A stretch of DNA of 64,000 nucleotides from Pseudomonas tremae (GTDB taxonomy: Bacteria; Pseudomonadota; Gammaproteobacteria; Pseudomonadales; Pseudomonadaceae): contig NZ_LJRO01000384.1 in the NCBI RefSeq assembly GCF_001401155.1, positions 124,001-188,000 on the forward strand, given 5' to 3'. This document shows, in pieces, positions 1-10,915 of the stretch (positions within the stretch are counted from its first letter, which is position 1; each line of letters begins with the position of its first letter). The notes beneath the pieces were generated by a model. That model made no database searches. It was given only the letters and a program-made list of their open reading frames with translations, and was not told the DNA's origin. The position numbers and the translations under genes are program-made.

Positions 1-1
1 C

Positions 2-325
2 AAGACGCTGGTCGACTACGCCAGCAGCCAGAGCAAGATGGGCGAGCCTATGGGCCTGCAAGAGCTCTCCGAGCTGATCGATGAAGATCGACCTCGAGCG
101 TTTTACGATCATATTCGTAACAAGGATTACGGCCTGTCGCCGGAAATCCCGGCGGACAAGCGCACCCTGAACCAGTTTCGCCGTTTCACCGGTCGTGCAG
201 AGGGCCTTTCGATCAGCTTCGAAGCGCACCTGTTGGGCGACAAGATCGAGTACGACGAAACTGCAGGCACCCTGATCATCAAGGGGTTGCCGACCCAGCT
301 GACCGACCAGTTGAAGCGACGGTAA
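2..325 (+). CDS. yejK: Nucleoid-associated protein YejK/NdpA (C-terminal end, partial)
   Basis: The window opens inside this gene, and about 107 codons of its C-terminal end are visible, ending in a TAA stop. The reading frame is open from base 2. The residues, including the stretch [15 protein letters not shown] just before the end and the closing LKRR, resemble the conserved C-terminus of the YejK/NdpA nucleoid-associated family, which binds DNA and spermidine nucleoids in gamma-proteobacteria. The start and N-terminal domain lie upstream of the window. It ends 5 bases before the glutaredoxin gene, so the two are probably cotranscribed. Identification rests on recognising the C-terminal pattern only. 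Confidence 0.72.
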   Translation, partial: KTLVDYASSQSKMGEPMGLQELSELIDEDRPRAFYDHIRNKDYGLSPEIPADKRTLNQFRRFTGRAEGLSISFEAHLLGDKIEYDETAGTLIIKGLPTQLTDQLKRR

Positions 326-330
326 CCAGC

Positions 331-681
331 ATGCTGATGCGCACCCTCAAGAAGTTTGCCCTGATCATGCTCGTGGTGGTCATTTACCAGAACTGGGGCA
401 GAATCGAAAACTTCGTCAATCCGCCCCCGGCGGACGTCGCACAGAGCTACAGCCAGGCAAGGGTGGTGATGTACGCCACCGAATGGTGTGGCTACTGCAA
501 ACAGACGCGGCGTTTTCTGGACAGCAAAGGGATTGCGTATCAGGAGTTCGACATCGAGAAGTCCGAGGAAGGCCGCAAGGCCTATGAGGCCTTGGGCGGA
601 CGAGGCATCCCGCTGATCGACGTGAACGGCACACTCATCCGCGGTTTCGCCCCGGATGAGATATTGGCGGCCTTGAAATAG
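331..681 (+). CDS. Membrane-anchored glutaredoxin-family protein
   Basis: A 116-residue protein. Residues about 8-22 form a hydrophobic segment (FALIMLVVVIY) that is likely a signal anchor. A glutaredoxin/thioredoxin-fold domain follows from about residue 45. The redox motif CGYC sits after an ATEW segment, and the fold's cis-proline is in GIPLID. A final helix, FAPDEILAAL, completes the domain. It should catalyse thiol-disulfide exchange, probably on the periplasmic face given the anchor, though topology is inferred. The gene starts 5 bases after yejK. It converges on the GST-like gene, with 57 bases between their stops and no clear terminator. Confidence 0.85.
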   Translation: MLMRTLKKFALIMLVVVIYQNWGRIENFVNPPPADVAQSYSQARVVMYATEWCGYCKQTRRFLDSKGIAYQEFDIEKSEEGRKAYEALGGRGIPLIDVNGTLIRGFAPDEILAALK

Positions 682-738
682 GCCACCGTGGCTATCGGCC
701 AGTACTCTGCGTCGGCATGTCGTTCAGGACGCTCTAAG

Positions 739-1671
739 TCAGCGCTTCTCGATCCGGTACCCCATTCTCGGGAAGTGTACGTGTACAGCACCCGCACGAT
801 CGTCCTCGCGGCGCAGGATCAGCTCTTCGCGCCCTGAAAACACCAGCTCGCCCTCAACCGCTTCAACGCCATAATCGACCGCGGCAATGGCAACCTTGTC
901 ACCCGCCTTGAAGCCGCTCGGGTCAACCAACACTTCGTCGGGCAGCGGCGCAGGCGTGGCGTTTCTGGCGATGTCGATGGCCTCGGTCGAACTCAGGTCG
1001 GTAAATGTGCCGTGACCAAAGCCCAGAACGCGATCCAGCCAGACGCTGACGCTTGGGTAATCATCGACGAATGGCGCCGTCACGGCTGTTTGCTTGAGAA
1101 ACCACAGCGTGTGGGCGACCGAGAAATCAGCAATCGAAGGTTCGCCGAACAAAAAAGCACCACCACGTGAAAGCTGTAGCTCGAGCCGCGACATAAGTGT
1201 CGGCCATTGATGTTTGACCTGCTCGACCGGCGGACGAGACGCCGTACCACCGTTGAACAGCGTCGAGCGATCGGCAATGAAGGCTTTGGCAGCATCTGCT
1301 GGCACTTTGGCAAACCGCACCGCCATTGATTCAGGCTGAAACACTAGGCTCACGGCGTGCATGAAAAGCACCGAATCGGCCCAGGCAGCCAGACCGGCCA
1401 CCGCAAATTCCTGACCTTGCGGGAAAAACGCGGGCGAGGCCTTTTCCTGCTCCAGACGCCGCGCCATCAATGCCGTGTCACAGTAGATATCCGCACCGGC
1501 CTGCAAAACTGGCGTTCTGCGATAGCCGCCAGTCAGTGCGGTCAGGTCAGGCTTGGGCATAATCGAAGGGATGGTCACCGAGCGCCATGCAAGGCCTTTG
1601 AAACCCAGCATCAGACGGGCTTTTTCGGCGAACAGCGACGTGGGGTAATGGTGAAGAATCAGTTCGGACAT
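739..1671 (-). CDS. Glutathione S-transferase family protein
   Basis: About 310 residues. The N-terminal part (MSELILHHYPTSLFAEKARL) is a thioredoxin-fold GST domain with the usual pattern of a substrate-like Cys/Ser position followed by the cis-proline segment YRRTPVLQ near residue 60. An all-helical C-terminal GST domain follows (IADFSVAHTLWFL). The last 80 residues form an extra beta-rich tail (VDPSGFKAGDKVAIAAVDYG) that is not standard for a GST and is typical of a larger Pseudomonas subfamily. I chose the ATG at 1671 because the GST fold begins there; an upstream ATG at 1698 would add nine residues. Substrate is unknown. Confidence 0.8.
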   Translation of the reverse strand: MSELILHHYPTSLFAEKARLMLGFKGLAWRSVTIPSIMPKPDLTALTGGYRRTPVLQAGADIYCDTALMARRLEQEKASPAFFPQGQEFAVAGLAAWADSVLFMHAVSLVFQPESMAVRFAKVPADAAKAFIADRSTLFNGGTASRPPVEQVKHQWPTLMSRLELQLSRGGAFLFGEPSIADFSVAHTLWFLKQTAVTAPFVDDYPSVSVWLDRVLGFGHGTFTDLSSTEAIDIARNATPAPLPDEVLVDPSGFKAGDKVAIAAVDYGVEAVEGELVFSGREELILRREDDRAGAVHVHFPRMGYRIEKR

Positions 1672-1734
1672 GTTCAGCCTCTGCGCAGGTGGAAACATTC
1701 AGCTTAACGCCCTGCGCCCTGCCCGCCCACAGGC

Positions 1735-2076
1735 TCAAACTGATGGGACGCCATCACGCGCATGAATCGGCAGTTTTGCGTAGCTGGCTACCAGTGACTC
1801 CTTGGCGCTTTTTCTCAGCTTTTTGATCAACCGCTCGTGGCGCAGCGCTTCTCCCTTGCTGGGCCATTGTTCAACGTAAACAAGCGCAGTCGCCGGACTG
1901 GAACAGAAAAAGCGCGCACCCTTGCCGCTTTGGTGCGCGGCGAAGCGTCGCTGCGGATCGTCGCTGATGCCGCAGTACAGCGAGCCGTTGGCAGCTCGCA
2001 CCAGATAGACAAACCAGGGCTTGGCGGTTATCTGCTCGGCAACCTGAGCTGTGGCATCAGTCAAAACCTCAGGCAC
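1735..2076 (-). CDS. GIY-YIG nuclease-superfamily protein
   Basis: A 113-residue single-domain protein of the UPF0213/YhbQ type. The GIY-YIG signature appears as [17 protein letters not shown] near residues 22-38 (YLV...YCG), followed by the conserved [18 protein letters not shown] and a downstream [12 protein letters not shown] helix with the catalytic-type Glu. The family is proposed to act in DNA repair or recombination. The reading frame opens with a GTG at 2076 and overlaps the 3' end of the NTF2-like gene by 8 bases, which suggests translational coupling. Confidence 0.82.
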   Translation of the reverse strand: MPEVLTDATAQVAEQITAKPWFVYLVRAANGSLYCGISDDPQRRFAAHQSGKGARFFCSSPATALVYVEQWPSKGEALRHERLIKKLRKSAKESLVASYAKLPIHARDGVPSV

Positions 2077-2560
2077 GGCGGCTCTCGGTAAAGGCCTTCA
2101 GGCCCTTGAGCGCCTGGGCCCTGACTGCATTGCGTACCAGCGGCGTCCAGCCAAGCAGCAGGCCTTTGACGCCCAGGGCTTGCCTCGACCAGCGCCACAT
2201 ATCGAAATGATCGCGATGCTCGCAGATCTTGCCATCGCGAAACACGAAGCGAGCCTGAATGTCATTCACCACCGTGCGCCCGGTCTGACTGAACAGATAA
2301 GTCGCCACCCAATGGGCACTGCCCGCACGATCGTCAGCCCGCACCTGATCGAAGATCACCGAAAAGTCCTTCGCCTTCGAGGTCAGCATGCGCCACATGT
2401 CGCTCACCTGAGGCCCTCGCAATTCGCCAAACGCAGGGTCACTGAACACCACGTCTTCGGTGTAGCAGGCACTCATTGCCTCGGCATCCAGCTGCGCGAA
2501 CGCTTCATAAAAACGGGCGATCAGTGCGCTGTTGGCCTGACTTTCTTCTTCGTAACTCAT
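2069..2560 (-). CDS. NTF2-like / SnoaL-fold protein
   Basis: A 163-residue cytoplasmic protein with no signal peptide. The first 130 residues match the NTF2-like alpha+beta cone fold: an N-terminal helix ([20 protein letters not shown]), the [15 protein letters not shown] strand and turn, and a late [21 protein letters not shown] segment that in this fold lines the pocket. Members range from isomerases to ligand-binding proteins, so no reaction can be assigned. It overlaps the GIY-YIG gene by 8 bases and lies 73 bases downstream of the MFS transporter gene on the same strand, so the three may be one transcript. Confidence 0.75.
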   Translation of the reverse strand: MSYEEESQANSALIARFYEAFAQLDAEAMSACYTEDVVFSDPAFGELRGPQVSDMWRMLTSKAKDFSVIFDQVRADDRAGSAHWVATYLFSQTGRTVVNDIQARFVFRDGKICEHRDHFDMWRWSRQALGVKGLLLGWTPLVRNAVRAQALKGLKAFTESRRA

Positions 2561-2633
2561 GCGTGCAAATCCCTTGGCGATTTATCCGTGCACGATAAGC
2601 GGCGCAGCGAAAAATGGCGAGGGGTTGATGGCC

Positions 2634-3863
2634 TTATACTTTCTCGCTGCTGACCTGCACATGCAGCGCTCGACCGGCGCCCATGCCAGCAATCATCGCG
2701 CCCAGGCCCAGTACGGCGAAAATCCAGCCAATCGCGTTCCAGCTGCCGGTCATGTCGTGTACCACGCCCACCGCAAACGGGCCGGTCGAGGCAATGGTGT
2801 AGCCAAAGCCCTGCGCCATGCTCGACAGGTTGGCTGCCACATGGGAATCCCGTGAGCGAAGAACGATCAAGGCCAGCGCCAGACTGAACGTGCCGCCCTG
2901 CCCGATTCCGAGCAGGATCGCCCAGCCCCAGAGCCCGCCCAGCGGCGCGTACAGGCAGCCGAACAGGCCGGTCAGGGTCAACGACATGACCAGCATGATC
3001 GCCAGGCGTTGGTCTTTCCCGCGGGTCGCCAGATACGGTACGGCCAGAGAGCTGATGACCTGCGCAATGATCGAGCCGGACAACAGCAACCCGGCCTCGG
3101 TCGGTGTCATACCGCGGCCGATGAGGATAGACGGCAACCAGCCGAAAACGATGTAAGACAGCGACGATTGCAGCCCCATGTACAGCGTGACCTGCCATGC
3201 CAGCGGGTCACGCAGCAAACCGCGCACTCGATAGACGTCGCGATGCGTGCCATGTACTTCGCGCGTTTGCGGTAACCAGAAGAACGCAGCGATGAGCGCA
3301 GGAATCAGCCAGAAACCCAGGCCAATCTGCCAGCTTCCATCGAAGTACTGGCTTAACGGTACGGTCGAACCTGCGGCAATCGCAGCGCCCAGGCACAGCG
3401 CCATGGTGTAGACCCCGGTCATTGCACCGGCCTTGTGCGGGAAATCGCGCTTGACGATACCGGGCAGCAACACACCGATCACCCCAATGCTCGCGCCTGC
3501 CAGCAGGCTGCCACCAAACAGCCCGACTTCGCCAGCCAGGCTACGCAGCGCCAAGCCGCCTGCCAGCGTCAAAAGCACCATCAACACCACACGCTCGCTG
3601 CCGAAACGACGGGCCAGAATCGGTGCCAGTGGCGCAAACAGACCCAGACACAGCACTGGCAATGTGGTCAGCAGGCCAGCTTCGGCTGCCGACATGCCGA
3701 GGCTTTCGGACACGTTATTGAGCAGAGGCGCAATACTGGACAACGCTGGGCGCAGGTTGAGCGCTACCAGCACCAGGCCCAGCAGCAAAAGCCAGGGACG
3801 CTTCAGGACAGGATGGGGTTGAGCAGGATTCGGTTGAGGGCTGGATTGAGCCTTGGCAGTCAT
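2634..3863 (-). CDS. MFS transporter, CynX/NimT family
   Basis: A 409-residue protein with about 12 hydrophobic segments beginning at residue 27 (LLLLGLVLVALNLRPAL). The early NLRPALSSIAPLL segment is characteristic of the CynX/NimT (cyanate/2-nitroimidazole transporter-like) branch of the major facilitator superfamily, and an ARRFGSERVV loop follows the second membrane segment. It probably exports or imports a small polar compound across the inner membrane. Substrate cannot be told from sequence. The first 20 residues are Pro/Gln/Ser-rich and cytoplasmic. Confidence 0.83.
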   Translation of the reverse strand: MTAKAQSSPQPNPAQPHPVLKRPWLLLLGLVLVALNLRPALSSIAPLLNNVSESLGMSAAEAGLLTTLPVLCLGLFAPLAPILARRFGSERVVLMVLLTLAGGLALRSLAGEVGLFGGSLLAGASIGVIGVLLPGIVKRDFPHKAGAMTGVYTMALCLGAAIAAGSTVPLSQYFDGSWQIGLGFWLIPALIAAFFWLPQTREVHGTHRDVYRVRGLLRDPLAWQVTLYMGLQSSLSYIVFGWLPSILIGRGMTPTEAGLLLSGSIIAQVISSLAVPYLATRGKDQRLAIMLVMSLTLTGLFGCLYAPLGGLWGWAILLGIGQGGTFSLALALIVLRSRDSHVAANLSSMAQGFGYTIASTGPFAVGVVHDMTGSWNAIGWIFAVLGLGAMIAGMGAGRALHVQVSSEKV

Positions 3864-3983
3864 CGGTTTCTCGGTAATCAGGTATGTCGACCCGTTTCAG
3901 GGGGGCGGTATCCTGTTGGAGAATCGTCTTGAATACAAGGTTCAGCTGAAATTGCACACAAGGCCGACAGCAAAAGACGGCCC

Positions 3984-4010
3984 AAAAAAACCGGGCGCCT
4001 GGCCCGGTTT
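3984..4010 (-). terminator. Rho-independent terminator of the aapJQMP operon
   Basis: Read on the minus strand, a 9-bp perfect GC-rich stem (AAACCGGGC / GCCCGGTTT) with a 5-nt loop runs into a T tract of about 7. It lies 20 bases after the aapP stop codon and before the divergent MFS gene region. Confidence 0.9.
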
Positions 4011-4029
4011 GCTGTGCAGCCTCTGCGAC

Positions 4030-4797
4030 TCAGTGAATGATCTGACTGAGGAACAGCTTGGTACGGTCGCTTTGCGGGTTGTCGAAGAAGTCGTTTGGCG
4101 CGGCCTGCTCGACGATTTCGCCCTTGTCCATAAAGATCACCCGGTTCGCCACGGTGCGGGCAAAGCCCATCTCGTGAGTCACGCAGAGCATGGTCATGCC
4201 TTCTTCCGCCAGGCCGACCATGGTGTCGAGTACTTCCTTGACCATTTCCGGGTCCAGCGCCGAGGTCGGTTCGTCGAACAGCATGATTTTCGGCTTCATG
4301 CACAAGGCACGGGCAATCGCCACACGCTGCTGCTGACCGCCGGAAAGCTGACCCGGAAACTTGTGGGCCTGCTCCGGAATACGCACACGCTCCAGATAGT
4401 GCATGGCGATTTCTTCGGCTTTCTTCTTCGGCATCTTGCGTACCCACATCGGTGCCAGCGTGCAGTTCTGCAGGATGGTCAGGTGCGGGAACAGGTTGAA
4501 ATGCTGAAACACCATGCCGACTTCACGGCGGATGGTTTCGATCTGCTTCAGATCGGAAGTCAGCTCGGTACCATCAACGATGATACGACCCTGCTGGTGC
4601 TCTTCCAGACGGTTGAGGCAGCGAATGGTAGTGGATTTGCCCGAGCCCGACGGGCCGCACAGCACGATACGCTCACCCTGGCGGACGTTCAGGTTGATGT
4701 CCTTGAGCACGTGGAACTGGCCGTACCACTTATGGACGCCCTCCATGCGGATCATGCCTTCAGCGCCCAGAGGCTTATTGATAGCTTCACTCATCAC
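4030..4797 (-). CDS. aapP: General L-amino-acid ABC transporter, ATP-binding subunit AapP
   Basis: A 255-residue cytoplasmic ATPase that powers uptake of polar L-amino acids. Motifs are intact: Walker [10 protein letters not shown] near residue 50, the Q-loop region, the ABC signature LSGGQQQR, Walker [14 protein letters not shown], and the switch His in CVTHEMGFA. Its length and sequence match the GlnQ/AapP/BztD subfamily. It is the last gene of the four-gene operon, starting 7 bases after aapM, and is followed at once by a strong terminator. Confidence 0.95.
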   Translation of the reverse strand: MMSEAINKPLGAEGMIRMEGVHKWYGQFHVLKDINLNVRQGERIVLCGPSGSGKSTTIRCLNRLEEHQQGRIIVDGTELTSDLKQIETIRREVGMVFQHFNLFPHLTILQNCTLAPMWVRKMPKKKAEEIAMHYLERVRIPEQAHKFPGQLSGGQQQRVAIARALCMKPKIMLFDEPTSALDPEMVKEVLDTMVGLAEEGMTMLCVTHEMGFARTVANRVIFMDKGEIVEQAAPNDFFDNPQSDRTKLFLSQIIH

Positions 4798-4804
4798 AAA
4801 ACTC

Positions 4805-5902
4805 CTAACGCTTGTGGCCTGTGTCCAGCTTACGTTCCAAATGCATGGAATAGCGGGACATACCGAAACAGAAGATCCAGAACACCAGGGCCGCGAAGAC
4901 GTAGCCTTCGGTGGCCATACCCAGCCAGGCGGGGTCGGCGGTGGCTTGCTTGACGCTGTTGAGCAGGTCGAACAGGCCGATAATGATCACCAGACTGGTG
5001 TCTTTGAACAGGGCAATGAAGGTGTTGACGATACCGGGGATGACCATCTTCAACGCCTGCGGCAGAATCACCAGGCCCATGCTGCGCCAGTAACCGAGGC
5101 CCATCGCAGAAGCGGCTTCGTACTGACCTTTAGGGATGGCCTGCATGCCACCGCGCACCACTTCGGCGATGTACGCCGACTGGAACAGGATGACGCCGAT
5201 CAGCGCCCGCAGCAGTTTGTCGAAGTTCATCCCCTCAGGCATGAACAGCGGCAGCATGACCGAAGACATGAACAGCACGGTAATCAACGGCACGCCGCGC
5301 CAGAACTCGATGAACGTCACGCACACCACACGCACAGCCGGCATGTTGGAGCGACGGCCGAGCGCCAGCAGGATACCCAACGGCAAGGCACCGACGATAC
5401 CCACGGTGGCAATCACCAGGGTCAGCATCAGGCCGCCCCACTGGCTGGTCGGTACGTTGGTCAGACCGAACACGCCGCCGTGCAGCAGGTAAAACGCGAC
5501 GACCGGGTAGATCACCAGGAAGCAGATGCCGTAGACAGCCTTGCGCTGAAACTTCGAAATGAACAGCGGCGCAGCACCGACAATCGCCAGGATTGCAGTC
5601 AGATCGACCCTCCAGCGCAGTTCATTGGGAAAGTATCCGTACATGAACTGGCCGAATCGCTGCTCGATGAACACCCAGCAGGCGCCAGCCTTGGTGCAGT
5701 CCTCCTTGGTGGTGCCGACCCAGTTGGCATCCAGCAAGGCCCAACTGAGAATCGGCGGCACGATCAGATAGATCAGGTACAGCGAGAGCAGGGTCAGCAG
5801 GGTGTTGAGCCAGCTGGAGAACAGGTTCTGCCGCATCCACGCCACCGGGCCGAACACTTTGCCCGGTGGTGGCATATCAGGTTTGAAAGTATGAGTTGTC
5901 AT
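4805..5902 (-). CDS. aapM: General L-amino-acid ABC transporter, permease AapM
   Basis: A 365-residue inner-membrane permease. A long N-terminal extension with several membrane segments ([18 protein letters not shown]) precedes the HEAT/HisM-type permease core. The EAA loop, which contacts the ATPase, is visible as [26 protein letters not shown] written across residues of about 245-270. It pairs with AapQ to form the channel and with AapP for energy. It begins 10 bases after the aapQ stop, which is the usual compact operon arrangement. Confidence 0.94.
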   Translation of the reverse strand: MTTHTFKPDMPPPGKVFGPVAWMRQNLFSSWLNTLLTLLSLYLIYLIVPPILSWALLDANWVGTTKEDCTKAGACWVFIEQRFGQFMYGYFPNELRWRVDLTAILAIVGAAPLFISKFQRKAVYGICFLVIYPVVAFYLLHGGVFGLTNVPTSQWGGLMLTLVIATVGIVGALPLGILLALGRRSNMPAVRVVCVTFIEFWRGVPLITVLFMSSVMLPLFMPEGMNFDKLLRALIGVILFQSAYIAEVVRGGMQAIPKGQYEAASAMGLGYWRSMGLVILPQALKMVIPGIVNTFIALFKDTSLVIIIGLFDLLNSVKQATADPAWLGMATEGYVFAALVFWIFCFGMSRYSMHLERKLDTGHKR

Positions 5903-5912
5903 GCGCGTTTCC

Positions 5913-7094
5913 TCACCGCTCGATCAGCGCAATGCGCTTGTTGTACCAGTTCATCAGCATGGAAATGCTGATACTGATCGCCAGGTACACGCTCATGGTG
6001 ATGGCAATGACTTCAATGGCTTGGCCGGTCTGGTTGAGCACCGTACCGGCGAACAGGGAAACCATTTCCGGGTAACCGATGGCCGCTGCCAGCGAAGAGT
6101 TTTTCGCCAGGTTCAGGAACTGACTGGTCAACGGCGGAATGATCACCCGCAGAGCCTGCGGAATGATGACCTTGCGCAACGTCGGCCCAGGGCGAAGCCC
6201 CAGTGAACGGGCAGCTTCGGTCTGACCGTGGCTGACCGACTTGATACCCGACCGCACGATTTCAGCAATGAACGCTGCGGTGTAGATGGTCAGTGCCAGG
6301 GTCAGGGAAATCAATTCCGGGATCAGCACCCAGCCGCCCGTGAAGTTGAAGCCTTTGAGCTGCGGCAACTCCCAATGCACCGGGCTGCCGAAAATCAGCA
6401 TGCTCAGGCCGGGAATGACCAGCAATAACGCCAGGCCGACCCAGAACTTGTGGAACGGCTGGCCAGTGGCTTCGAAACGCTTGTTGGCCCAGCGCACCAT
6501 CATCACGATCGCGATCACTGCGACCACCAGACTGATCAGAAATGCCCAGGCACCTTCGGCAGGCAAGGCTCTGGGCATGTTGAGCCCGCGGCTGCTGACG
6601 AAGAACATGTCCAGATAACCATGCGCCTGACGCGGACCGGGCAGCGTCAGGAATACAGCGGTGTACCAGAACAGAATTTGCAGCAATGGCGGGATGTTGC
6701 GGAAGACTTCTACATAAACGGTTGCCAGCTTGCTGATCATCCAGTTCGGAGACAGACGAGCGACGCCGATGATGAAGCCCAGCAAGGTCGCCAGGACAAC
6801 ACCGATAACCGACACCAGCAGGGTATTCAGCAGGCCGATGACGAACACACGTGCATACGTGTCCGATTCGGTGTAGTCGATCAGGTGTTGAGCAATACCA
6901 AAACCGGCACTGTTCTCTAGAAAACCGAAACCCGAGGTAATACCACGGTGTTGCAGGTTGGTCTGGGTATTATCGAATATGAACCAGCCCAACGAGATCA
7001 CCGCCACGACAGTGATGATCTGAAATAACCACGCGCGCACTTTCGGATCGCTCAGCGTGAGCTTTTGCTTGGGTGCGACGATTTGCTTTTCCAT
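5913..7094 (-). CDS. aapQ: General L-amino-acid ABC transporter, permease AapQ
   Basis: A 393-residue inner-membrane protein. It has an N-terminal membrane segment (IITVVAVISLGWFIF), the permease core starting near residue 85, a large central insertion, and a C-terminal EAA motif (EAARSLGLRPGPTLRKV). The duplicated, enlarged permease design is typical of the AapQ/BztB subfamily that transports many polar amino acids. It lies 70 bases after aapJ; that gap carries a perfect 12-bp hairpin. Confidence 0.94.
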   Translation of the reverse strand: MEKQIVAPKQKLTLSDPKVRAWLFQIITVVAVISLGWFIFDNTQTNLQHRGITSGFGFLENSAGFGIAQHLIDYTESDTYARVFVIGLLNTLLVSVIGVVLATLLGFIIGVARLSPNWMISKLATVYVEVFRNIPPLLQILFWYTAVFLTLPGPRQAHGYLDMFFVSSRGLNMPRALPAEGAWAFLISLVVAVIAIVMMVRWANKRFEATGQPFHKFWVGLALLLVIPGLSMLIFGSPVHWELPQLKGFNFTGGWVLIPELISLTLALTIYTAAFIAEIVRSGIKSVSHGQTEAARSLGLRPGPTLRKVIIPQALRVIIPPLTSQFLNLAKNSSLAAAIGYPEMVSLFAGTVLNQTGQAIEVIAITMSVYLAISISISMLMNWYNKRIALIER

Positions 7095-7126
7095 GAAAGG
7101 CCCCAGGAAAAATCCAACAGAACAAC

Positions 7127-7154
7127 GCCCGACAGGCTGGAAAGCCTGTCGGGC
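7127..7154 (-). repeat. Intercistronic hairpin between aapJ and aapQ
   Basis: Perfect 12-bp inverted repeat GCCCGACAGGCT / AGCCTGTCGGGC with a 4-nt loop, located 10 bases after the aapJ stop. No T tract follows on the minus strand, so it is not a full terminator. A 3'-end stabilising or attenuating role, leaving more binding-protein mRNA than permease mRNA, is the usual explanation for this position (inference). Confidence 0.8.
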
Positions 7155-7164
7155 GCCGGGTCAA

Positions 7165-8193
7165 TCAACGAATCGGTGGAGCGTACTGGATGCCGCCGGC
7201 ATTCCACAGAGCATTCTGGCCACGCTTGATTTTCAGCGGGGTGTTTTCGCCCAGGTTGCGTTCGAACACTTCGCCGTAGTTGCCGACTTGCTTGACGATC
7301 TGTACGACCCAGTCCTTCGGCAGTTTGAGGTCCTTGCCGTAAGTACCGTCGGCACCCAGCATACGGGCTACGTCAGGGTTCTTGGTCGACTTGGCTTCAG
7401 CTTCGACGTTCTTGGAAGTGATCTTTGCTTCCTCGGCGTTGAGCATTGCGAACAGGGTCCAACGAACGATCGAGAACCACTCTTCGTCGCCTTTACGTAC
7501 GACAGGGCCCAGAGGCTCCTTGGAAATCACTTCAGGCAGAACAACGTAATCGTCTGGCTTGGCCAGCTTGCTGCGCTGTGCGTAGAGCTGCGACTGGTCG
7601 GAGGTCAGTACGTCGCAACGGCCGCCTTCCAGCGACTTGGCGCTTTCATCGGAGGTGTCGAAGGTGATCGGGGTGTATTTCAGGCCGTTCGAGCGGAAGT
7701 AGTCGGAAACGTTCAGCTCGGTAGTGGTACCGGCCTGGATGCAGATGGTCGCACCGTCCAGTTCCTTGGCGCTTTTGACGCCCAGCTTGTTGTTCACCAG
7801 GAAGCCGATACCGTCGTAATAAGTCACGCCGGTGAAGACCAGGCCCATGCCCGCGTCGCGGGAGCTGGTCCAGGTGGTGTTACGCGAAAGGATGTCGATC
7901 TCGCCGGATTGCAGCGCAGTGAAGCGTTCCTTGGCGTTCAACTGGCTGAACTTGACCTTGGTAGCGTCGCCGAATACAGCAGCGGCTACTGCGCGGCAGA
8001 CGTCAGCATCGATACCGGTGATCTTGCCGGTAGAGTCCGGAACGGAAAAGCCCGGCAGGCCGTCGCTGACGCCGCACTGTACAAAGCCTTTCTTCTGGAT
8101 TGCGTCAAGGGTGGCGCCTGCATTGGCAGCCCCGGCCACACCGAATGCGGCAAGCGCCGTGACAACAGCAAGGGTGGATTTCAACATCTTCAT
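7165..8193 (-). CDS. aapJ: General L-amino-acid ABC transporter, periplasmic binding protein AapJ
   Basis: A 342-residue secreted solute-binding protein. The signal peptide is clear (MKMLKSTLAVVTALAAFGVAGAANA, cleaved after ANA). A family-3 amino-acid-binding domain follows, with the signature GFSVPDSTGKITGIDADVCR near residues 47-66. It captures polar L-amino acids in the periplasm and delivers them to AapQM. It is the first gene of the operon. The 480-bp upstream region is shared with the divergent esterase gene. Confidence 0.95.
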   Translation of the reverse strand: MKMLKSTLAVVTALAAFGVAGAANAGATLDAIQKKGFVQCGVSDGLPGFSVPDSTGKITGIDADVCRAVAAAVFGDATKVKFSQLNAKERFTALQSGEIDILSRNTTWTSSRDAGMGLVFTGVTYYDGIGFLVNNKLGVKSAKELDGATICIQAGTTTELNVSDYFRSNGLKYTPITFDTSDESAKSLEGGRCDVLTSDQSQLYAQRSKLAKPDDYVVLPEVISKEPLGPVVRKGDEEWFSIVRWTLFAMLNAEEAKITSKNVEAEAKSTKNPDVARMLGADGTYGKDLKLPKDWVVQIVKQVGNYGEVFERNLGENTPLKIKRGQNALWNAGGIQYAPPIR

Positions 8194-9336
<1,143 letters not shown>

Positions 9337-9451
9337 GACCGGTTTTTCCTCTCGGGACGGACCGCTTCTGTAGCTCGCCAAGGATGGCACTACGCCGAGC
9401 ACGGTTCTTGCTTTACACTCCCCGGCGTACATTCCTTAACCAATTGACGAG

Positions 9452-10912
9452 ATGACCGTGCTCAAAGCACTTAAAAAGATGTTCGGTAAGAGTGACGCTG
9501 AGCAACGCGCGCCTATACCGACAGCCTCCATCCCTGCTTCCCCTTCGCCTGACAACGGCGCCCCACCGGATCATGCTGTCCAGACTCAGGCTCTGGACAC
9601 CGTCGCCGAGCACTCCAAAGTCACAGCGCCGCGTGCCGACAAGCCAAGGGCCGAGCGCCCACGTCGCGAACGTGTGACCAAGCCGCCTGCGCCGGAATGG
9701 AAACTCGAAGATTTTGCCGTAGAACCGCAGGAAGGAAAAACCCGCTTCCACGATTTCAACCTGGCTCCCGAGCTGATGCACGCTATTCAGGACCTGGGCT
9801 TTCCGTATTGCACGCCCATCCAGGCAGGCGTGCTGGGCTTCACCCTCAAGGGCAAGGACGCAATCGGCCGCGCCCAGACCGGCACCGGCAAGACCGCTGC
9901 ATTCCTGATCTCGATCATCGAGCAACTGACCCAGACGCCACCACCGGCCGAGCGCTACATGGGTGAGCCCCGCGCGCTGATCATCGCGCCGACCCGCGAA
10001 CTGGTGGTGCAGATCGCCAAGGACGCCGCCGACCTGACCAAGTACACCAACCTGAACGTCATGACCTTCGTCGGCGGAATGGACTTTGACAAGCAGCTCA
10101 AGCAGCTTGAAGCGCGCCACTGCGACATTCTGGTAGCCACACCTGGCCGCCTGCTGGACTTCAACCAGCGCGGCGAAGTGCATCTGGACATGGTCGAAGT
10201 GATGGTCCTCGACGAAGCCGACCGCATGCTGGACATGGGTTTCATCCCGCAGGTACGGCAGATCATTCGCCAGACCCCGCACAAGGGCGAACGCCAGACC
10301 CTGCTGTTTTCCGCGACATTCACCGAAGACGTGATGAACCTCGCCAAACAGTGGACCACCGAGCCTTCCATCGTCGAGATCGAGTCGCTGAACGTTGCCA
10401 GCGATAACGTCGAGCAGCATATCTACGCCGTGGCCGGTGCCGACAAATACAAGTTGCTGTACAACCTGGTGACCGACAACGGCTGGGAACGGGTCATGGT
10501 CTTTGCCAATCGCAAGGACGAAGTACGCCGCATCGAAGAACGCCTGGTGCGCGACGGCGTCAACGCTGCGCAATTGTCAGGCGACGTGCCGCAGCACAAG
10601 CGCATCAAGACCCTAGAAGGCTTCCGCGAAGGCAAGATTCGCGTGCTGGTCGCCACGGATGTAGCAGGTCGAGGCATCCACATCGATGGCATCAGCCACG
10701 TGATCAACTTCACCCTGCCGGAAGTGCCGGACGATTACGTCCACCGCATAGGCCGTACCGGTCGTGCAGGTGCCGACGGCGTCTCGATCAGCTTTGCCGG
10801 CGAAGACGATTCGTATCAGCTACCCTCCATCGAGGAAAAACTGGGCCGCAAGATCAGCTGTGAAACACCGCCGACTCACTTGCTCAGGGCCGTGGTACGC
10901 AACAACGCCTGA
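9452..10912 (+). CDS. rhlB: DEAD-box ATP-dependent RNA helicase RhlB
   Basis: A 486-residue helicase. An N-terminal basic, Pro/Ala-rich extension of about 85 residues precedes the helicase core, as in Pseudomonas RhlB. Motifs in order: Q motif region ([25 protein letters not shown]), Walker [21 protein letters not shown] in [16 protein letters not shown] in [19 protein letters not shown] and [10 protein letters not shown]. It unwinds structured RNA and typically partners with RNase E in the degradosome. The C-terminus is short. It converges tail to tail with moaE with only 3 bases between the stops. Confidence 0.93.
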   Translation: MTVLKALKKMFGKSDAEQRAPIPTASIPASPSPDNGAPPDHAVQTQALDTVAEHSKVTAPRADKPRAERPRRERVTKPPAPEWKLEDFAVEPQEGKTRFHDFNLAPELMHAIQDLGFPYCTPIQAGVLGFTLKGKDAIGRAQTGTGKTAAFLISIIEQLTQTPPPAERYMGEPRALIIAPTRELVVQIAKDAADLTKYTNLNVMTFVGGMDFDKQLKQLEARHCDILVATPGRLLDFNQRGEVHLDMVEVMVLDEADRMLDMGFIPQVRQIIRQTPHKGERQTLLFSATFTEDVMNLAKQWTTEPSIVEIESLNVASDNVEQHIYAVAGADKYKLLYNLVTDNGWERVMVFANRKDEVRRIEERLVRDGVNAAQLSGDVPQHKRIKTLEGFREGKIRVLVATDVAGRGIHIDGISHVINFTLPEVPDDYVHRIGRTGRAGADGVSISFAGEDDSYQLPSIEEKLGRKISCETPPTHLLRAVVRNNA

Positions 10913-10915
10913 CGG

